NCBI RefSeq assembly: GCF_001613305.1
Contig: NZ_BDCC01000025.1
Coordinates: 1 to 48,659, forward strand
Reading direction: 5' to 3'
Source of the DNA: Nocardia vaccinii NBRC 15922
GTDB lineage: Bacteria > Actinomycetota > Actinomycetes > Mycobacteriales > Mycobacteriaceae
DNA length: 48,659 bases
A program made the position numbers and the translations under genes. The notes under the pieces are model-generated. The model did not search any database. It was not told the DNA's origin and saw nothing but the letters and a program-made list of their open reading frames with translations. Below are positions 36,049 to 43,009 of this stretch, one piece after another. Position 1 is the first letter of the stretch, and the number at the start of each line of letters is the position of its first letter.

Positions 36049-36084
36049 CTTTCCAAGGCACGTTAGCAGCGGGTCGTCAGATCG

Positions 36085-36099
36085 GGCAAGATACTTGCC
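36085..36099. promoter_or_regulatory. Central palindrome of the divergent promoter
   Basis: GGCAAG-ATA-CTTGCC is a perfect 6-base dyad. Its centre (36092) coincides with the midpoint between the two GntR-type sites (centres 36043 and 36140). It does not fit the GntR consensus, so it may bind a second regulator. Confidence 0.45.
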
Positions 36100-36134
36100 G
36101 TGATACCGCAACGGTGTTAGCTTGATCCCACATC

Positions 36135-36145
36135 TTGTTAGACAA
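36135..36145. promoter_or_regulatory. FCD-GntR-type operator, right arm
   Basis: TTGT-TAG-ACAA, followed by TCT, is the plus-strand counterpart of the left-arm site. It lies 143 bases upstream of the GTG of the decarboxylase-like gene that starts the transport arm. Confidence 0.65.
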
Positions 36146-36288
36146 TCTGCGTTGAGAGCGATGGTTCGACCTCGCCCGCCCCTCGAATCGCATCGAAAAA
36201 ATGTCACGCCCCGAGCGGTCACCCCGTGCGGCGCGATCGCGGACGACGGCCGGGCCACGCGCGAAATGCATTGGGAGGCTGGTGGACA

Positions 36289-37176
36289 GTGAAGACCTAC
36301 ACAGCGGCGGTTCGCGACTACCTGTACACGACACCGGTGAAATCCGGCGAGCGCGCACCGCGGAACTGCCGGGTCGAATTCGCGGAGATCGAACCGATCC
36401 ACCGGGCGTTCGCCCCGATGGTGCGAGAGCTGGAGTTCGACTTCTCCGAACTGGCGCTGGCCACCTATCTACAGGCCCGTGAGGCCGGTAAGGAACTCAG
36501 CCTGCTGCCCCTGTCCCTGCACGGCAACTTCCATCACCGGTCGATCTGCCGGTTGGCCGGCGGTTCGGTCGAGAATCCGAAAGACTTGGCGGGCAAGCGC
36601 GTCGGCGTCCGGGCCTATACCCAGACCACCGGGATGTGGGTGCGCGGAGCGCTGGCCGAGGACTACGGGGTCGACCCCGACGACATCACCTGGGTCACCA
36701 CCGAGGGACCGCATGTGGCCGAATATGTCGAACCGGCCAATGTCGAACGAACCTCCGGCGCACTGGTCGATCTGGCCCGATCGGGTGATATCGCCGCGGT
36801 CGTGATGGGCCCGAAGGCCGTGCCCGCCGGCGCCCCGCTCGAACCGCTGATCCAGAACTTCCGCGAGGTCGAGAACGCCTGGTACGAGCGGCACGCGACG
36901 GTGCCGATCAACCATCTGCTGACCGTGCGCACCGACGTGTTGCGCGAGGACCCCGAAGCCGTGCGCGGCGTTTGCGAGGCCTTCGCCGCCGAGATCGACG
37001 CGTGGACCGCGAAGTCCGAGGCGGGCCCACGCGGATTCGGCCACGGCCGCACCGAGAGCATCCGCGAATCGCTGCGACTGGCCATCGACTATGCGGCACA
37101 ACAACATCTGATCAGCGGCAAGCCGAGTGTGGACGACCTGTTCTCCGACTACGACCGTTACCTGGGTGAGCGATGA
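36289..37176 (+). CDS. 4,5-dihydroxyphthalate decarboxylase-like protein (PBP fold), copy 2
   Basis: A 295-residue protein of the same family as copy 1 at 30761-31744. Shared landmarks are the MVRELEFDFSELALATYL segment, PLSLHGNFHHRSI (compare PVFLNRRFHHGDV), DLAGKRVGVRAYTQTTGMWVRGAL and YVEPANVER. It has no signal peptide. It is shorter than copy 1 and lacks the GKYAHAQPLLDGD opening, so its activity may differ. GTG at 36289 is preceded by GGGAGG at ten bases. It overlaps the ABC ATPase gene by four bases, which ties it to transport; a cytosolic binding or processing protein for the imported compound is one reading, decarboxylase another. Confidence 0.75.
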   Translation: MKTYTAAVRDYLYTTPVKSGERAPRNCRVEFAEIEPIHRAFAPMVRELEFDFSELALATYLQAREAGKELSLLPLSLHGNFHHRSICRLAGGSVENPKDLAGKRVGVRAYTQTTGMWVRGALAEDYGVDPDDITWVTTEGPHVAEYVEPANVERTSGALVDLARSGDIAAVVMGPKAVPAGAPLEPLIQNFREVENAWYERHATVPINHLLTVRTDVLREDPEAVRGVCEAFAAEIDAWTAKSEAGPRGFGHGRTESIRESLRLAIDYAAQQHLISGKPSVDDLFSDYDRYLGER

Positions 37177-37991
37177 CGGCCGCGGCGACACCGCGGACGG
37201 CGGTCCAACCGGCCAAGCTGGCGGTCGACGGCGTATCGCGCAGCTTCCGCTCGATGGCCGACCGCAAGCGCGCGAAATTCGTCCAGGTCCTGAAGAACAT
37301 CTCCTTCGAGATGTACGAGGGTGAGATCGTCTCGGTCGTCGGCCTGAGCGGATGCGGTAAGACGACATTGCTGCGCATCATCGGCGGACTGCTCGACCCC
37401 GACGCCGGGACGGTCCGAGTCGACGGCCGGGAGGTCAGCGGCCCCGGCCTCGACCGGGCCATCGTCTTCCAGCAGGCCTCGCTGCTGCCCTGGCGCACCG
37501 CGCTGCGCAACGTGCAGTTCGGCCTGGAACTCAAGCGGACCGCCAAGGATGTGAGCCTGGCGCGATCGCGCGAGGCGCTGGAACTGGTCGGCCTGAGGGA
37601 TTACGAGCGGTACTACCCAAAACAGCTCTCCGGCGGTATGCAGCAGCGCGTCGGACTCGCGCGGGCGCTGGCCGTGGATCCGCAGATCCTGTTGATGGAC
37701 GAGCCCTTCTCGGCCCTGGACGCCCAGACTCGCGAAGGGTTGCAGGCCGAACTGCTGCAACTGCAGGCGACCACCCGCAAGACGATCATGTTCGTCACGC
37801 ACGACCTGGACGAGGCGGTCTACCTCAGCAACCGGATTCTGGTCCTGCTCCCGCATCCCGGACGCGTGCACAAGATCATCGACGTGAACCTGCCCGGTCC
37901 GCGCGGCTCGGTCGACGAAGTGAAGTCCGATCCCGCATTCCTCGTCGCACGCGACACCGTAGCCCACGAAATCCGAGCGGGAGGCGATTGA
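37173..37991 (+). CDS. ABC transporter ATP-binding protein (NitT/TauT family)
   Basis: A 272-residue ABC ATPase of the nitrate/taurine/sulfonate class: Walker A GLSGCGKTT, Q-loop in VFQQASLLPWRT (the LLPW segment is typical of this class), signature LSGGMQQR, Walker B LLMDEPFSALD and H-loop FVTHDLDEA. It is the only ATPase gene beside two binding proteins and two permeases, so it may energise both. ATGA overlap with the preceding gene; one base separates it from the permease gene. Confidence 0.93.
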   Translation: MTAAATPRTAVQPAKLAVDGVSRSFRSMADRKRAKFVQVLKNISFEMYEGEIVSVVGLSGCGKTTLLRIIGGLLDPDAGTVRVDGREVSGPGLDRAIVFQQASLLPWRTALRNVQFGLELKRTAKDVSLARSREALELVGLRDYERYYPKQLSGGMQQRVGLARALAVDPQILLMDEPFSALDAQTREGLQAELLQLQATTRKTIMFVTHDLDEAVYLSNRILVLLPHPGRVHKIIDVNLPGPRGSVDEVKSDPAFLVARDTVAHEIRAGGD

Positions 37992-37992
37992 T

Positions 37993-38862
37993 ATGACGAC
38001 GATCCAGAACCTGGTTCGCGGATCCGCGACAGCGCGGGGATCCCAGCCCTCGGATCAACCCACCGCGGAGGAACGCGAGTGGGCCCTACAGCAGCGCCGG
38101 GCGCGCCTGCGCCGCCTGGGGCTGGTGTGGTCGCTGCGGCTGGCCGTGGCCGCGGTGCTGCTCATCACCTGGCAGATCGTCGGGCAGAGCAACCCGCTGT
38201 TCACCTCCTATCCGACGGCCGTGGCCGAGGCGGCCTGGGAGCAGATCACCTCCGGAACGCTGTTCGTCGCCATCGGGCAGAGTTTCCAGATCCTGGCCAT
38301 GGGACTGGTGCTCGGTGTGGTGGCCGGCGTCGTGGTCGGGCTGATCATCGGGCGCTACGCGCTGGTCGCGTCGTCGGTGGAGTGGATCATGAGCGCGCTG
38401 AACGCGACACCGCTGCTGGCGATCATCCCGCTGGTGATCGTGTGGTTCGGCCTGGGCATCGAGTCCAAGGTGATCACGGTGTTCATGCTGACCGTGTTCT
38501 CGATGCTGTTCAACACCGCCGCCGGCGTGCACGAGGTCGATCAGCACGTGCTCGACGTCAGCCGGGCGTACATGGCCTCGGAGGGACAGGTCTTCCGCAA
38601 GATCATCCTGCCGAGCGCGGTGCCTTTCATCATGACCGGTCTGCGCATCTCGATCGGCCGGGCCCTGATCGGTACGGTCGCCGCCGAATTCTTCACCGGT
38701 ATCTCCGGACTCGGCGGGCGGATCCAGACCTACGGCGCGGCCTATCAGACCGACTCCATGCTGGTCCCGGTGCTGACCCTGATGCTGATCGGTGTCGCGC
38801 TCACCGGTGTGGCCCGCCGGCTGGAGAAGATCGCCGCGCCGTGGCGCGAACAAACGAGGTGA
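37993..38862 (+). CDS. ABC transporter permease (NitT/TauT family), copy 1
   Basis: A 289-residue inner-membrane permease with a basic N-terminal tail, about six helices and the ATPase-coupling EAA loop (VSRAYMASEGQVFRKIILPSAVPFIMTGLRISIGRALIGTVAAEFF). It matches SsuC/TauC-type permeases. It belongs to the transport arm. The second permease at 43010-43879 has the same length when its RBS-supported start is used. Confidence 0.92.
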   Translation: MTTIQNLVRGSATARGSQPSDQPTAEEREWALQQRRARLRRLGLVWSLRLAVAAVLLITWQIVGQSNPLFTSYPTAVAEAAWEQITSGTLFVAIGQSFQILAMGLVLGVVAGVVVGLIIGRYALVASSVEWIMSALNATPLLAIIPLVIVWFGLGIESKVITVFMLTVFSMLFNTAAGVHEVDQHVLDVSRAYMASEGQVFRKIILPSAVPFIMTGLRISIGRALIGTVAAEFFTGISGLGGRIQTYGAAYQTDSMLVPVLTLMLIGVALTGVARRLEKIAAPWREQTR

Positions 38863-38870
38863 GGACGAGA

Positions 38871-39728
38871 ATGGCACTCTTCGATTTGCATACGCACATC
38901 ATTTCCCCGGACACCGGGCGATATCCGGCCCGTCCGCTGGGCGGCAATCGGTCGACCTGGTCCTCGGAGCGGCCCGCCTCGCTCGATCAGTTGCTGCGGT
39001 CGCTCGACGAGGCCGGGATCGAACGGGCGGCGGTCGTGCAGGCGGCGACGATGTACGGATTCGACAACAGCTATGTCGCCGATTCCCTTGGCGCGCATCG
39101 GGATCGGCTGATCGGCGTCTGTTCGGTCGACCTGGTCGCCGACGACGCCCTGGAGCGGATCGACGAGTGGATCGGCGACCGGGGGTTCTCCGGGGTGCGA
39201 GTCCGGGCGGCCGACGGCACCACGCCGGTCGCCAATGCGGCGAGCCTGGACGATCCGCGACTGGAGCCGGCGTGGTCCCGCCTGGCGGCGGACCGGATTC
39301 CGGTCTGCATCCAGATGCACTCCCACCACGCGCCGGTGCTGGCCTCGGTGCTGCGCCGGCATCCCGGACTGGTCGTCGCGCTCGATCACGGCGCCCGGCC
39401 GAATCTTGCCGGCGGACCGCCGTATTCGGGGCTGAGCGAGTTGTTCGAGCTGACCGCCTTCCCGAACGTATTCCTGAAGATCACCCCGATCACGATCCGC
39501 CGGGCCGCGGCCGAACCGGACGGCGATCCGGCGAAGCTGATCGCCCGGCTGGTCGAGGGATTCGGCGCGGAGCGGATCGCCTGGGGTTCCAACTTCCCCG
39601 CGTCCGCGGGTTCGCTCGCCGAACTGCGCGCCTTCGTCGAGAACGCCCTCGCCGAACTCGCCCCCGAGCAGCGCGCCGACATTCTCGGCGGCACGGCGAC
39701 CCGGCTCTATCCCGGGCACGCCGGCTAG
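38871..39728 (+). CDS. Amidohydrolase family 2 protein, copy 2
   Basis: A 285-residue paralogue of the amidohydrolase at 29858-30715, with identical length. It begins LFDLHTHIISPDTGRYPARPLGG (H7, H9), then VQAATMYGFDNSYVADS, CIQMHSHHAPVL, ERIAWGSNFPASAG and RADILGGTATRLY. The copy in the other arm has LDHMG where this one has LDHGA, and HCH where this has HTH. The ATG at 38871 follows GAGG and lies eight bases after the permease gene. A hydrolase inside a transport operon suggests it acts early on the imported compound; the reaction is unknown. Confidence 0.82.
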   Translation: MALFDLHTHIISPDTGRYPARPLGGNRSTWSSERPASLDQLLRSLDEAGIERAAVVQAATMYGFDNSYVADSLGAHRDRLIGVCSVDLVADDALERIDEWIGDRGFSGVRVRAADGTTPVANAASLDDPRLEPAWSRLAADRIPVCIQMHSHHAPVLASVLRRHPGLVVALDHGARPNLAGGPPYSGLSELFELTAFPNVFLKITPITIRRAAAEPDGDPAKLIARLVEGFGAERIAWGSNFPASAGSLAELRAFVENALAELAPEQRADILGGTATRLYPGHAG

Positions 39729-39764
39729 CCCCGGCCCCTTCTCATCCTGGACTCGGAGACAGTA

Positions 39765-40796
39765 ATGAACCATGCAACGACGCATGTCCAGCGTTCACCC
39801 GGACGCTTGTCTCGTCGCGGCTTTCTCGGTCTGACCGCCGGAGTGGGCGCGGCGGGGCTACTGGCGGCCTGCGGCAGCGACCCCAACACCGTCCGGATCA
39901 TCAACACCTCCGCCACCGCGGCTGTCGCGCTCAACCAATTGCTCAGTGACGGAAAGTATTTCGAGAAATTCGGGGTGCAGGCGAAGATCTCCAACGTCAG
40001 CTCCGGCAATCAGGTTCTGGCCGCGGTCGCGTCGGGGTCGTCCGACCTCACCATGACCAGCGGACTGATCGGCATCCTCCCCGGCATCGAGAAGGGGATG
40101 CGGCTCAAGGTCGTGGGCGGCACGCAGGTCGTGTCGACCAGCGCCCTGTTCAGCAGTGACCCGCGGATCACCTCCGCCCGCGACCTCGGCGGCAAGACGC
40201 TCGGCGTGGGGGCGGTCGGATCGGAGCTGTACGCCGTATTCGCCGCGCTGCTGGCCAAATACGGGATACCCAAGGAGAGCGCCACCTTCCGCAATGTCGG
40301 CAGTAGCGCGGATTCGCTGAAGGCGGCCCTGGCCGGACAGGTCGACTGCGGGTACGGGCAGGTCGGCAATCAGGTGCTCGCGAAGAAGCGGAACACCCGG
40401 ATGATCGCCACGGTGAACGAGGAACTTCCACTGTGGATGAACAACGCGGCGGTGGCCTCGACCCAGGCGATCTCCGCGAAGCGCCCCGCGATGGTGAAGG
40501 TGCTGGCCGCCTACGCGCAGTTGTTCAGCTACCTGTGCACTCCCGAGTCCGAGGACCCGTATGTGCGGGCATATGTGGGCGCCGGGGGGTCCCAGGCCGA
40601 GGGCGAGCTGGAGTGGCAGTTCGTCAGCCGGAACGCGGCCTACTCGCCGACGCTCGAGTTCCCGGCGAACAAGGCGGAATTCATCCAGCGGCAGAACGTC
40701 GCCAGTGGCAGCCAGAAAAAGGTGATGGCGTACAACAGTTACACCGATCTGTCACTGCGTGCCGAGGCGCTGGCTCTGGCTCTGGCTCGGAAATAA
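39765..40796 (+). CDS. NitT/TauT-type solute-binding lipoprotein (Tat signal), copy 1
   Basis: A 343-residue extracytoplasmic binding protein. The N-terminus has a twin-arginine signal (LSRRGFLGLTAG) ending in the lipobox LLAAC with C36 as the lipid-modified residue. The mature part shows the NMT1/SsuA-like fold: ASGSSDLTMTSGLIGILPGIEKG, DLGGKTLGVGAVGSELYAVFAALLAKYGI. Tat export means it folds before export, unlike the second binding protein. Last gene of the transport arm. Ligand unknown. Confidence 0.9.
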   Translation: MNHATTHVQRSPGRLSRRGFLGLTAGVGAAGLLAACGSDPNTVRIINTSATAAVALNQLLSDGKYFEKFGVQAKISNVSSGNQVLAAVASGSSDLTMTSGLIGILPGIEKGMRLKVVGGTQVVSTSALFSSDPRITSARDLGGKTLGVGAVGSELYAVFAALLAKYGIPKESATFRNVGSSADSLKAALAGQVDCGYGQVGNQVLAKKRNTRMIATVNEELPLWMNNAAVASTQAISAKRPAMVKVLAAYAQLFSYLCTPESEDPYVRAYVGAGGSQAEGELEWQFVSRNAAYSPTLEFPANKAEFIQRQNVASGSQKKVMAYNSYTDLSLRAEALALALARK

Positions 40797-40910
40797 CCGC
40801 GGCGCGCACGCGATCGGGGCGGCCGGAACCCCCGGTGGCGTGCGCGTTTCGGCCCGCTCGATCGGACGCCGGGCGTCGAGGCATGTCCGCGATCGCGAAA
40901 GTCCGACATA

Positions 40911-40921
40911 TTGTGCAACAA
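40911..40921. promoter_or_regulatory. FCD-GntR-type operator upstream of the regulator, site 1
   Basis: TTGT-GCA-ACAA within the longer dyad TATTGT-GCA-ACAATA (40909-40923). It is 133 bases before the GntR start and 86 bases from site 2, close to the 97-base spacing in the divergent promoter. Confidence 0.65.
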
Positions 40922-40996
40922 TACTGAACACAAGTATCCGGCCAGTTCGAATCGTGCTGGATGATGATCGAGCAATCGCAGGGCAACGTTCCGGTG

Positions 40997-41007
40997 TTGT
41001 TGAACAA
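40997..41007. promoter_or_regulatory. FCD-GntR-type operator upstream of the regulator, site 2
   Basis: TTGT-TGA-ACAA within the perfect dyad TGTTGT-TGA-ACAACA (40995-41009). It lies 47 bases before the GntR start codon, a position suited to autoregulation. Confidence 0.68.
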
Positions 41008-41053
41008 CATGATGCTGTGGGCGTTGTCCCCGAACCCGGGGAGGTATTACGCC

Positions 41054-41758
41054 ATGGTGGTGACCGTGGGTAACGAGGTCGGCGCGGATTCGGTCGCCAA
41101 CCGGACCGCGCAGGCGTATCAGGATCTGCGCACGCTGATCCTGTCCGGACACTACGCGCCGGACTCCCGCCTCACCGAATCGGAACTCACCACGCAGCTC
41201 GGGGTTTCGCGCGGTACGGTCCGGTCGGTGATCGCGCGGCTCGCGCAGGAGGGGTACGTCACCACCGAGGTGAACCGCGGTGCCCGGACCCGCTCGTTCA
41301 CGGTGGACGAGGCCGTCGAGATCCTGGAGACGCGTGCGGTGCTCGAAGCGGCCCTGGCGGCCAAGGCCGCAGAACGTGCGACCGACGCCGACATCGCCGC
41401 GATGACCGAAACCTGCCGACGCATGTGGGATCACCAGAAGCCCGGCGGGCGTGACGAATACGTGCGACTCAATCACAGGTTCCACGAACAGATCCGGCAG
41501 GCGGCGCGGCAGTCCACTCTCACCAGATTCGTGGACAGCCTGCTGTATCCGCTCGTACTGCGCCAGTACAGCAATGCCGACCGCACGAATCCGCGGCTCG
41601 AGTCCGTCAAGGAGCACGAGGCGATCCTCGCCTCGATCGTCACGCACAACCCCGAGGCGGCCGCGGCGGCCATGCGGCACCATCTGTCCGCGGTCCGGCG
41701 GGCGCTGCAGCTGAATTTCGCGGTGCCGGGCGATTCCTCGCACGCCGACAGCTGCTAG
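41054..41758 (+). CDS. GntR family regulator, FCD subfamily
   Basis: A 234-residue regulator with an N-terminal winged helix-turn-helix (about 18-80, ESELTTQLGVSRGTVRSVIARLAQEGYV) and a helical FCD ligand domain (about 88-222). The likely metal-binding histidines of FCD proteins are H144 in NHRFHEQI, H188 in KEHEAIL and H210 in MRHHL. ATG at 41054 is chosen for its GGGGAGG site; the frame extends upstream through both operators, which makes the longer form unlikely. The TTGTNNNACAA sites before it and in the divergent promoter make it the probable controller of the cluster; FCD proteins often sense organic acids. Confidence 0.92.
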   Translation: MVVTVGNEVGADSVANRTAQAYQDLRTLILSGHYAPDSRLTESELTTQLGVSRGTVRSVIARLAQEGYVTTEVNRGARTRSFTVDEAVEILETRAVLEAALAAKAAERATDADIAAMTETCRRMWDHQKPGGRDEYVRLNHRFHEQIRQAARQSTLTRFVDSLLYPLVLRQYSNADRTNPRLESVKEHEAILASIVTHNPEAAAAAMRHHLSAVRRALQLNFAVPGDSSHADSC

Positions 41759-41765
41759 TTCGGCA

Positions 41766-41939
41766 TCAGTCCGACGTTGCGGCGTAATCGGTTGGGGCGG
41801 AACACTTCTGCTCGATACCGGCGAAGCGCCAGATCAGCGCGGAGGCAACCCAGGTCAGGACGAACAGTCCGGCGATGCTGTAGCCCAGCAGGTTCATGTC
41901 CACCCCGCCGATCCAGCCCCAGAAGTCGCCGCCCTCGCG
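41766..41939 (-). pseudogene. 3' remnant of a NicT/NixA-type nickel transporter gene
   Basis: About 58 codons on the minus strand encode GGDFWGWIGGVDMNLLGY followed by a hydrophobic helix and LIWRFAGIEQKCS, then a stop. This resembles the C-terminal end of HoxN/HupN/NixA nickel-cobalt permeases, whose last helix and W-R-F-x-x-I-E tail look the same. Upstream of about 41940 the match ends and the frame runs antisense through the second binding-protein gene, so the rest of the transporter is missing. It marks a recombination scar between the GntR gene and the second transporter set. Assignment is from memory of the family and needs a search. Confidence 0.55.
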
Positions 41940-41954
41940 CCTCGGTGGCTGAGT

Positions 41955-42980
41955 GTGATGCGCAATTCGACAGTGGCGCGGTGCATTCGGCTCGGTGTGC
42001 TCGCGGCGGTTCTGGTCCTCGGCGCGGCGCTGGTGACCGCGTGCGGCGACGATTCCGACGGGCGCACAACGGTATCCGTCGGTGTCGGGGGAAGCATCTT
42101 CGACACGCAGCTGCATGTGGCCGATGCCAACGGCTACTTCCGCGCCGCCGGTCTCGACGTCGAATTCGTGACGTTGACGGCCTCGATCGGCGCGGCGGCG
42201 CTGGAATCGGATTCGGTGCAGTTCTACAACGACAGCCCGACCGACTTCCTGACCGCCGTCGGCCGCAAGATCCCCGAGGTCGGGGTGTCGATGAACGCGG
42301 TGGGCAACCCGATCGGTCTCATCGTGAGCAAGAAGTTCGCCCAGGCGCACGGGTTGACCGAGCGGACTCCGCCCGCGACGGTGGCCAAGGCGCTGATCGG
42401 TTCGACCGGCGGGGCGAGTTCGGCCACGACCAAGGGGCAGGCCGGAATCTTCATGCGCGCCTATGGTGTTCAGCCGTCCAGCGCTCGCTATGTGATGTTG
42501 CCCAGTCCGGCCGCGGACAAGGCGGCGCTGAACAACAACCAGATCGACTGGTTCGTCACCTCCGAGCCGATTCCGCTGGCGGTCCAGGCAGCCGGTGACG
42601 GCGTCGTCGTGGCGAGTCCGGAAACCGTTCCGGCGTGGTCGATTCCGAAGACCGGATACGGCCAGATCGTGGTGGCCCGGCAGAGCTACGTCCAGTCGCA
42701 CACCGACATCGTGCGGAAGTTCGTCGGCGCCATCCAGCAGGCCACGCAGTACATGCATGCGCACGAGAACGAGTCGCTGGGTGTCGCGAAGAAAGTTCTG
42801 ACCGGCATCCCCGACGCGGTGCTGCTACGCAGTCTGCGGCAGGTCGATTGGCCCGAGAGCAACACCATGAACGATTCCGGATGGAAAACCACCATGGCAT
42901 TCCTCGATGCCGAGAGTGCGCTTCCCGAGGGAACGAAGATCACCCACTCCAACTGGACGAACGAGTATCTGCCGCAATGA
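41955..42980 (+). CDS. NitT/TauT-type solute-binding lipoprotein (Sec signal), copy 2
   Basis: A 341-residue binding protein with a Sec lipoprotein signal: hydrophobic LGVLAAVLVLGAALVTAC with lipobox cysteine at about residue 30. The mature part has the SsuA/NMT1 fold (GGSIFDTQLHVADANGYFRAAGLDVEFV). It differs from copy 1 in signal type and in most of its sequence, so it is not a recent duplicate. GTG at 41955 or ATG at 41958 can serve as start. Followed directly by a permease gene with no ATPase of its own. Confidence 0.88.
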   Translation: MMRNSTVARCIRLGVLAAVLVLGAALVTACGDDSDGRTTVSVGVGGSIFDTQLHVADANGYFRAAGLDVEFVTLTASIGAAALESDSVQFYNDSPTDFLTAVGRKIPEVGVSMNAVGNPIGLIVSKKFAQAHGLTERTPPATVAKALIGSTGGASSATTKGQAGIFMRAYGVQPSSARYVMLPSPAADKAALNNNQIDWFVTSEPIPLAVQAAGDGVVVASPETVPAWSIPKTGYGQIVVARQSYVQSHTDIVRKFVGAIQQATQYMHAHENESLGVAKKVLTGIPDAVLLRSLRQVDWPESNTMNDSGWKTTMAFLDAESALPEGTKITHSNWTNEYLPQ

Positions 42981-43009
42981 CGTTCAGGGTGGACCCGGAA
43001 GGAACCGAA

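Larger units (their letters stand above)
35929..36288. other. 360-base divergent promoter region of the catabolic cluster
   Basis: No gene. AT-richer than its surroundings. It contains two inward-facing copies of TTGTTARACAATCT (36038-36048 core and 36135-36145 core), a perfect palindrome GGCAAGATACTTGCC at the midpoint, and a GGGAGG ribosome-binding site for the plus-strand arm at 36273-36278. Confidence 0.7.

Noticed and set aside
41766..42764. Long minus-strand open frame ending in the nickel-transporter-like tail
   Set aside because: Beyond about 41940 it runs antisense to the clear binding-protein gene and has no family features; only the tail is kept, as a remnant.
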